Source of the DNA: Sphingobium faniae
GTDB lineage: Bacteria > Pseudomonadota > Alphaproteobacteria > Sphingomonadales > Sphingomonadaceae
Direction of reading: 5' to 3'
NCBI GenBank assembly: GCA_900100475.1
Contig: FMTU01000004.1
Coordinates: forward strand, 345,104 to 409,103
DNA: 64,000 nucleotides
Below the pieces are notes generated by a model. That model did no database searches. It worked only from the letters and a program-made list of their open reading frames with translations, and was not told the origin of the DNA. Shown one piece after another: positions 61,371 to 64,000 of the stretch (position 1 is its first letter; each line of letters starts with the position of its first letter). The position numbers and the translations under genes were made by a program.

Positions 61371-62360
61371 GTGGCTGAATGGCTCTATGAAGAAGGCATT
61401 GGCGAAGCCCGCGCCGCGCTGATCGAAAAGGGCCGTCTGGTCGAGGCCCTGGTCGAGCGGGAAGGCGATGCCGCGCGCGCCGGAGCCGTGGCGCAGGGCC
61501 GCCTCATCCGCACCGTCATCCCCCGGAAGCGCGGCATCGCCCGTCTTGTATCGGGCGAGGAAGTGCTGATCGAACCCATTCCGCCCAGGGTTGCGGAGGG
61601 TGCGACCCTGTTGGTCGAAATCCTGCGCGAAGCCATAGCGGAAGAAGGCCGCGCCAAACTCGCCAAGGGCCGCATCGCCCAGCCCGGATCGAAGGCGCAT
61701 CCGGGGCCGAGCCTGCTCCAGCGCATCCGCCAAACCGGCGTGCCCGTCATCCCCTGTCCCGCGCATGAGGAAGACCGGCTGGAAGCCCATGGCTGGAGCG
61801 AACTCATGGAGGAAGCGATGTCGGGCGAGGTCGGCACCGAGGCCGCCGCGCTCCGCATCTTCCCGACGCCCGCCATGGTGCTGATTGACGTTGACGGCAG
61901 TCTGCCGCCCGCCCAGCTTGGCCCCAAGGGCGCGAAGCTCGCCGCGCAGGCGATCCGCCGCATGGGCCTGTCCGGGTCGATCGGCATCGACCTGCCGACG
62001 ATGAACAACAAGGATGAGCGCGCTATCGCCGCCGCGCAGATCGACAAGGTTCTGCCGCTGCCGTTCGAACGCACCGCCGTCAACGGTTTCGGCTTCGTCC
62101 AGATCATCCGTCGCCGGGAGCGGGCCAGTCTGATGGAGATATTGCGTGCCGATCCAGTGGAAACGGCGGCGCTGGCGCTCCTGCGCCGGGCGGAGCGGCA
62201 CGGCGCTGGCGGCCGCGCCACGCTGACGGCGGCGGAGGCCGTCATCGACCGGCTGCACAAGGCCCCGCACTGGATCGAGCAGCTCGCCCAGCGTCGCGGC
62301 GGCGCGATCGCCTTGCGTACGGACGCGGCGCTCTCCATATCGGCGGGCCATGTCGCCTAA
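61371..62360 (+). CDS. Ribonuclease E/G family protein, short form
   Basis: A 329-residue member of the RNase E/G family. The catalytic metal-binding Asp residues are in TPAMVLIDVDGSLPPAQLGP and GSIGIDLPTMNNKDERAIAA; INGFGFVQIIRRRERASLME completes the DNase-I-like subdomain. It is clearly shorter than E. coli RNase G (489 residues) and lacks the Cys-x-x-Cys zinc link that joins protomers. I use GTG 61371 because GAGG lies six bases before it. It overlaps yacG by 11 bases. RNA decay or rRNA processing is the expected role. Confidence 0.85.
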   Translation: MAEWLYEEGIGEARAALIEKGRLVEALVEREGDAARAGAVAQGRLIRTVIPRKRGIARLVSGEEVLIEPIPPRVAEGATLLVEILREAIAEEGRAKLAKGRIAQPGSKAHPGPSLLQRIRQTGVPVIPCPAHEEDRLEAHGWSELMEEAMSGEVGTEAAALRIFPTPAMVLIDVDGSLPPAQLGPKGAKLAAQAIRRMGLSGSIGIDLPTMNNKDERAIAAAQIDKVLPLPFERTAVNGFGFVQIIRRRERASLMEILRADPVETAALALLRRAERHGAGGRATLTAAEAVIDRLHKAPHWIEQLAQRRGGAIALRTDAALSISAGHVA

Positions 62361-62544
62361 AACCTCCTCCTGCCCGATTTGCGGCCAGCCCTCGCGCACC
62401 GGAACCCGCCCTTTCTGCGGGGAGGGATGCCGCGACCGCGATCTTTTGCAATGGCTGGGGGAAGGCTATCGCGTCCCCGGTGCTTCCGCTTCCGGCAGCC
62501 CTGAAAAAAGCGGCGATTATGGGGTGGACAGCACCCCCGATTGA
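62350..62544 (+). CDS. yacG: DNA gyrase inhibitor YacG
   Basis: A 64-residue zinc-ribbon protein. The metal ligands are in SCPICGQPSRTGTRPFCGEG then C, a Cys-x2-Cys and Cys-x3-Cys arrangement followed by RDRDLLQWLGEGYRVPG. This is the YacG signature. In E. coli it binds GyrB and blocks its DNA binding. It overlaps the RNase G gene by 11 bases and is the last gene of the infA operon. A tRNA gene follows 52 bases on. Confidence 0.9.
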   Translation: MSPKTSSCPICGQPSRTGTRPFCGEGCRDRDLLQWLGEGYRVPGASASGSPEKSGDYGVDSTPD

Positions 62545-62596
62545 TGCCTATAGGCACGCCTCTCCAGATGGCTGGTATGGAATACCGGCCTTCCGC

Positions 62597-62672
62597 GCCC
62601 GGGTAGCTCAGTTGGTAGAGCATGCGACTGAAAATCGCAGTGTCGGCGGTTCGAATCCGTCCCCGGGCACCA
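62597..62672 (+). tRNA. tRNA-Phe (anticodon GAA)
   Basis: Seventy-six bases with the CCA encoded. The acceptor stem GCCCGGG pairs with CCCGGGC, the discriminator is A, and the D-arm AGCTCAGTTGGTAGAGC, anticodon stem TGCGA/TCGCA with loop CTGAAAA, and T-arm GGCGGTTCGAATCCG are all intact. GAA lies at 62630-62632. Its 3' half is also found as a fragment at 37969-38007. An IS5-family element starts 79 bases after it. Confidence 0.97.
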
Positions 62673-62751
62673 TTATTTCCCAGTAAAATCAGTGGATTAA
62701 CTCATGTCTCGCTCTTCGGTTGGGCTGGGGCTAAGCTAGCACAGCGCCTAG

Positions 62752-63550
62752 AGCCGATCGACATTCAGCGTCGGCAGATCATGGCAACAGCGAGATGAAC
62801 GACCCTGTTGGAGTGTGCGACGCGTCGGTGATATCGGGTTGCGAAGCGACGGAAATGTTTGAGTGGGCCGAAGCATTGTTCGATTTGGTTTCGAGGCTTG
62901 TAGATGGAGGCATCGTGCGAGATGAAGAGCTTACGATTTCGCTTGGAGGGGATCAGGGCCTTAGCCTTCATGCCTGCGATGCGCTCGCGTAAGTCGTTGC
63001 TGTCATAATCTTTGTCGGCGAGGACGGCCCCAGCCGTTTGTCTGCTTAAAAGGTCCGGTGCGGCGGCAATGTCACTGGGCTGGCCGGGCGTGATGAGAAA
63101 GCGCAGGGGGTGAGCGAACGTATCTGCCAGCATCTGGATCTTGGTCGTCAGTCCGCCTCGGGAACGCCCCAGCGCCTGATCTTGCGCCCCCCTTTTTCCG
63201 GCTGCTGCCTGCTGGTGAGCGCGGACGATGGTGCTGTGGACCATCAGATACTGATTGTCTCGGTCGGCAGCCAGCGTATCGAACACCCGCTCCCACACGC
63301 CTGCATGACATCAACGGCTGAAGCGGCGGTGGACGGTCTTCCATCGACCGTAGCGTCCCGGCCGGTCGCACCAGTGCGCTCCTGAACGTAACATCCATAA
63401 ACATCCGTTCACGAACAATCGGTTATCCAAACCCGTTCGTCCTGGATCAGCCGCTTTACCCGGCAGAAAGGGCGCTATCACCAACCATTGCGCTTCACTC
63501 AACTCGTAACATTTCACGCCCATTCAACGACCCCGCTCAAATGCGGAGCC
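62752..63550. mobile_element. IS5-family insertion sequence, complete
   Basis: An element of about 800 bases. Both ends are flanked by CTAG (62748-62751 and 63551-63554), the YTAR-type four-base target duplication of the IS5 family. The ends are imperfect inverted repeats (GAGCCGATCGACATTCAGCG on the left; GGGCTCCGCATTTGAGCGGG reading inward on the right). It holds one transposase gene on the minus strand, interrupted by a stop. Its left 173 bases recur at 37778. It lies just beyond tRNA-Phe. Confidence 0.85.
62765..63523 (-). pseudogene. IS5-family transposase with in-frame stop
   Basis: One continuous frame of 252 residues is interrupted at codon 71 by TGA (63311-63313). Before it: ELSEAQWLVIAPFLPGKAAD, then NRLFVNGCLWMLRSGAHWCD ending HRRFSR. 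After it, in the same frame: CHAGVWERVFDTLAADRDNQ, then GRSRGGLTTKIQMLADTFAH, VLADKDYDSNDLRERI (second catalytic Asp) and QIEQCFGPLKHFRRFATRY (catalytic Glu). Homologues have Trp at the stop (RFSRW), so TGG to TGA is a nonsense mutation, not a frameshift. The two halves are otherwise intact. Confidence 0.8.
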
Positions 63551-63724
63551 CTAGGAATCAGTAATCATCACTCTTGGGAATCCTGAATGTCGATCCGCGC
63601 TAGGCGCTGTCTGCATTCAGAGGATTCCCTTTTCTGAGAAGTTCTGTTGGGGTGGACGACCCCCGAACGGCATCGAAGTGTGCCAGAATGAGGTTGTTGA
63701 AGATCTCAATCGAGGAGGCCGTCC
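63551..63724. repeat. Intergenic gap with an inverted repeat before an IS110-type gene
   Basis: GGGAATCCTGAATG (63576-63589) is inversely repeated at 63614-63629, with two extra bases in the second arm, around a 24-base loop, and is followed by TTTT. It lies 95 bases before the next transposase start. IS110 family elements lack terminal inverted repeats and often insert at palindromes; this could be its target or left end. Nothing else is recognised. Confidence 0.5.
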
Positions 63725-64000
63725 GTGGAACAGATTATTCGTATTGGCATGGATACGTCAAAGCATGTCTTTCAGTTGCATGGGGTGAATGCGGCGGAGG
63801 AGCCGGTTTTGCGCAAGAAGCTTCGGCGCAAGGAGATGCAGGACTTTTTCACCAAATTGCCACCGACGGTAGTGGCGATCGAAGCATGCGGTGGATCCCA
63901 CCATTGGGCGCGGCAGTTGCAACGCTTGGGGCACGAAGTGAGGATGCTGCCGCCACAGTACGTCAAGGCCTATGTGAAGCGCGGAAAAAATGATGCCGCT
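63725..64000 (+). CDS. IS110-family transposase, N-terminus
   Basis: From GTG 63725, with a CGAGGAGG site before it, ninety-two codons run to the window end. RIGMDTSKHVFQLHGVNAAE carries the first DEDD-type catalytic Asp and VVAIEACGGSHHWARQLQRL the Glu, ending at KAYVKRGKNDA. These are the RuvC-like DEDD transposases of IS110/IS1111, which generate little or no target duplication. The C-terminal transposase-20 domain with its Ser would follow outside the window. Confidence 0.88.
   Translation, partial: MEQIIRIGMDTSKHVFQLHGVNAAEEPVLRKKLRRKEMQDFFTKLPPTVVAIEACGGSHHWARQLQRLGHEVRMLPPQYVKAYVKRGKNDAA

Noticed and set aside
37969..62672. A 25-kb integrative element between the tRNA-Phe fragment and the intact tRNA-Phe
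   Set aside because: The content is mostly core genes (hisG, hisD, nusB, bio, infA), with no integrase or relaxase. Elements integrate downstream of the tRNA 3' end, but here the fragment lies upstream of it. A deletion or exchange scar is more likely.
62765..63523. Programmed frameshift in the IS5 transposase
   Set aside because: The two halves are in the same frame separated by one TGA, so it is a nonsense codon rather than a slip site.
1..64000. CRISPR array, phage module or toxin-antitoxin pair
   Set aside because: No regularly spaced direct repeats, cas genes, phage structural genes or paired toxin-antitoxin frames were seen on either strand.

Overview
The window reads as a chromosomal segment of a sphingomonad (Sphingobium/Sphingomonas/Novosphingobium-like alphaproteobacterium). 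The evidence is high GC, dense short-spaced operons, a SciP (DUF1153) CtrA inhibitor, a large TonB-dependent receptor, a K+-independent H+-pyrophosphatase, short-form HisG, a htpX-rsmB-rpe-heparinase-purH gene order, and alphaproteobacterial-type HemC/HemD plus mitofilin-like protein. The genus is inference; no rRNA is present.

Layout. 1-26.5 kb is core: a HisN-like start, VOC protein, prs, nadE, gltX, alpha/beta hydrolase, mitofilin-like/hemD/hemC, tsaD-gpsA, a polysaccharide flippase, a PfkB (adenosine-type) kinase, EI24 protein plus lipoprotein, queG, a NatAB-like ABC exporter, purH-heparinase-rpe-PAS-rsmB-htpX, a tiny DUF1674 (SdhAF4-like) gene, and galU. 26.5-40.7 kb is an accessory catabolic island: VOC, three intact SDRs, TetR, two LysR regulators, a cytochrome P450 with its own ferredoxin, a TonB-dependent receptor and a class III extradiol dioxygenase. 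It is littered with broken genes: a P450 tail, two TonB-receptor pieces, a beheaded SDR, a beheaded cytochrome b561, a cut DUF72 gene, a 5'-truncated tRNA-Phe and pieces of at least three insertion sequences. 40.7-46.5 kb holds DUF445 and an RND efflux pump with adaptor. 46.5-62.5 kb is core again: two GlsB-type membrane proteins, sciP, mnmA, hisG-hisD-nusB-thiL, hppA, bioF-bioD, an M13 peptidase, bioA, infA-maf-RNase G-yacG and tRNA-Phe. 62.7-64 kb is a fresh IS5-family copy with an in-frame stop in its transposase, then the start of an IS110-family transposase.

How parts work together. The P450, ferredoxin, SDRs, ring-cleavage dioxygenase and receptor could form an uptake-and-oxidation route for a hydrophobic or aromatic substrate controlled by the divergent LysR; the substrate cannot be read from sequence. 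The relics show that this route was once larger (at least three receptors, two P450s, four SDRs) and is being eroded by insertion sequences. I did not find a convincing new defence system, CRISPR array or phage module. The most unusual material is the gene graveyard and mobile-element scar at 28-39 kb, the duplicated tRNA-Phe/IS5 junction, and several hairpins placed at gene ends.
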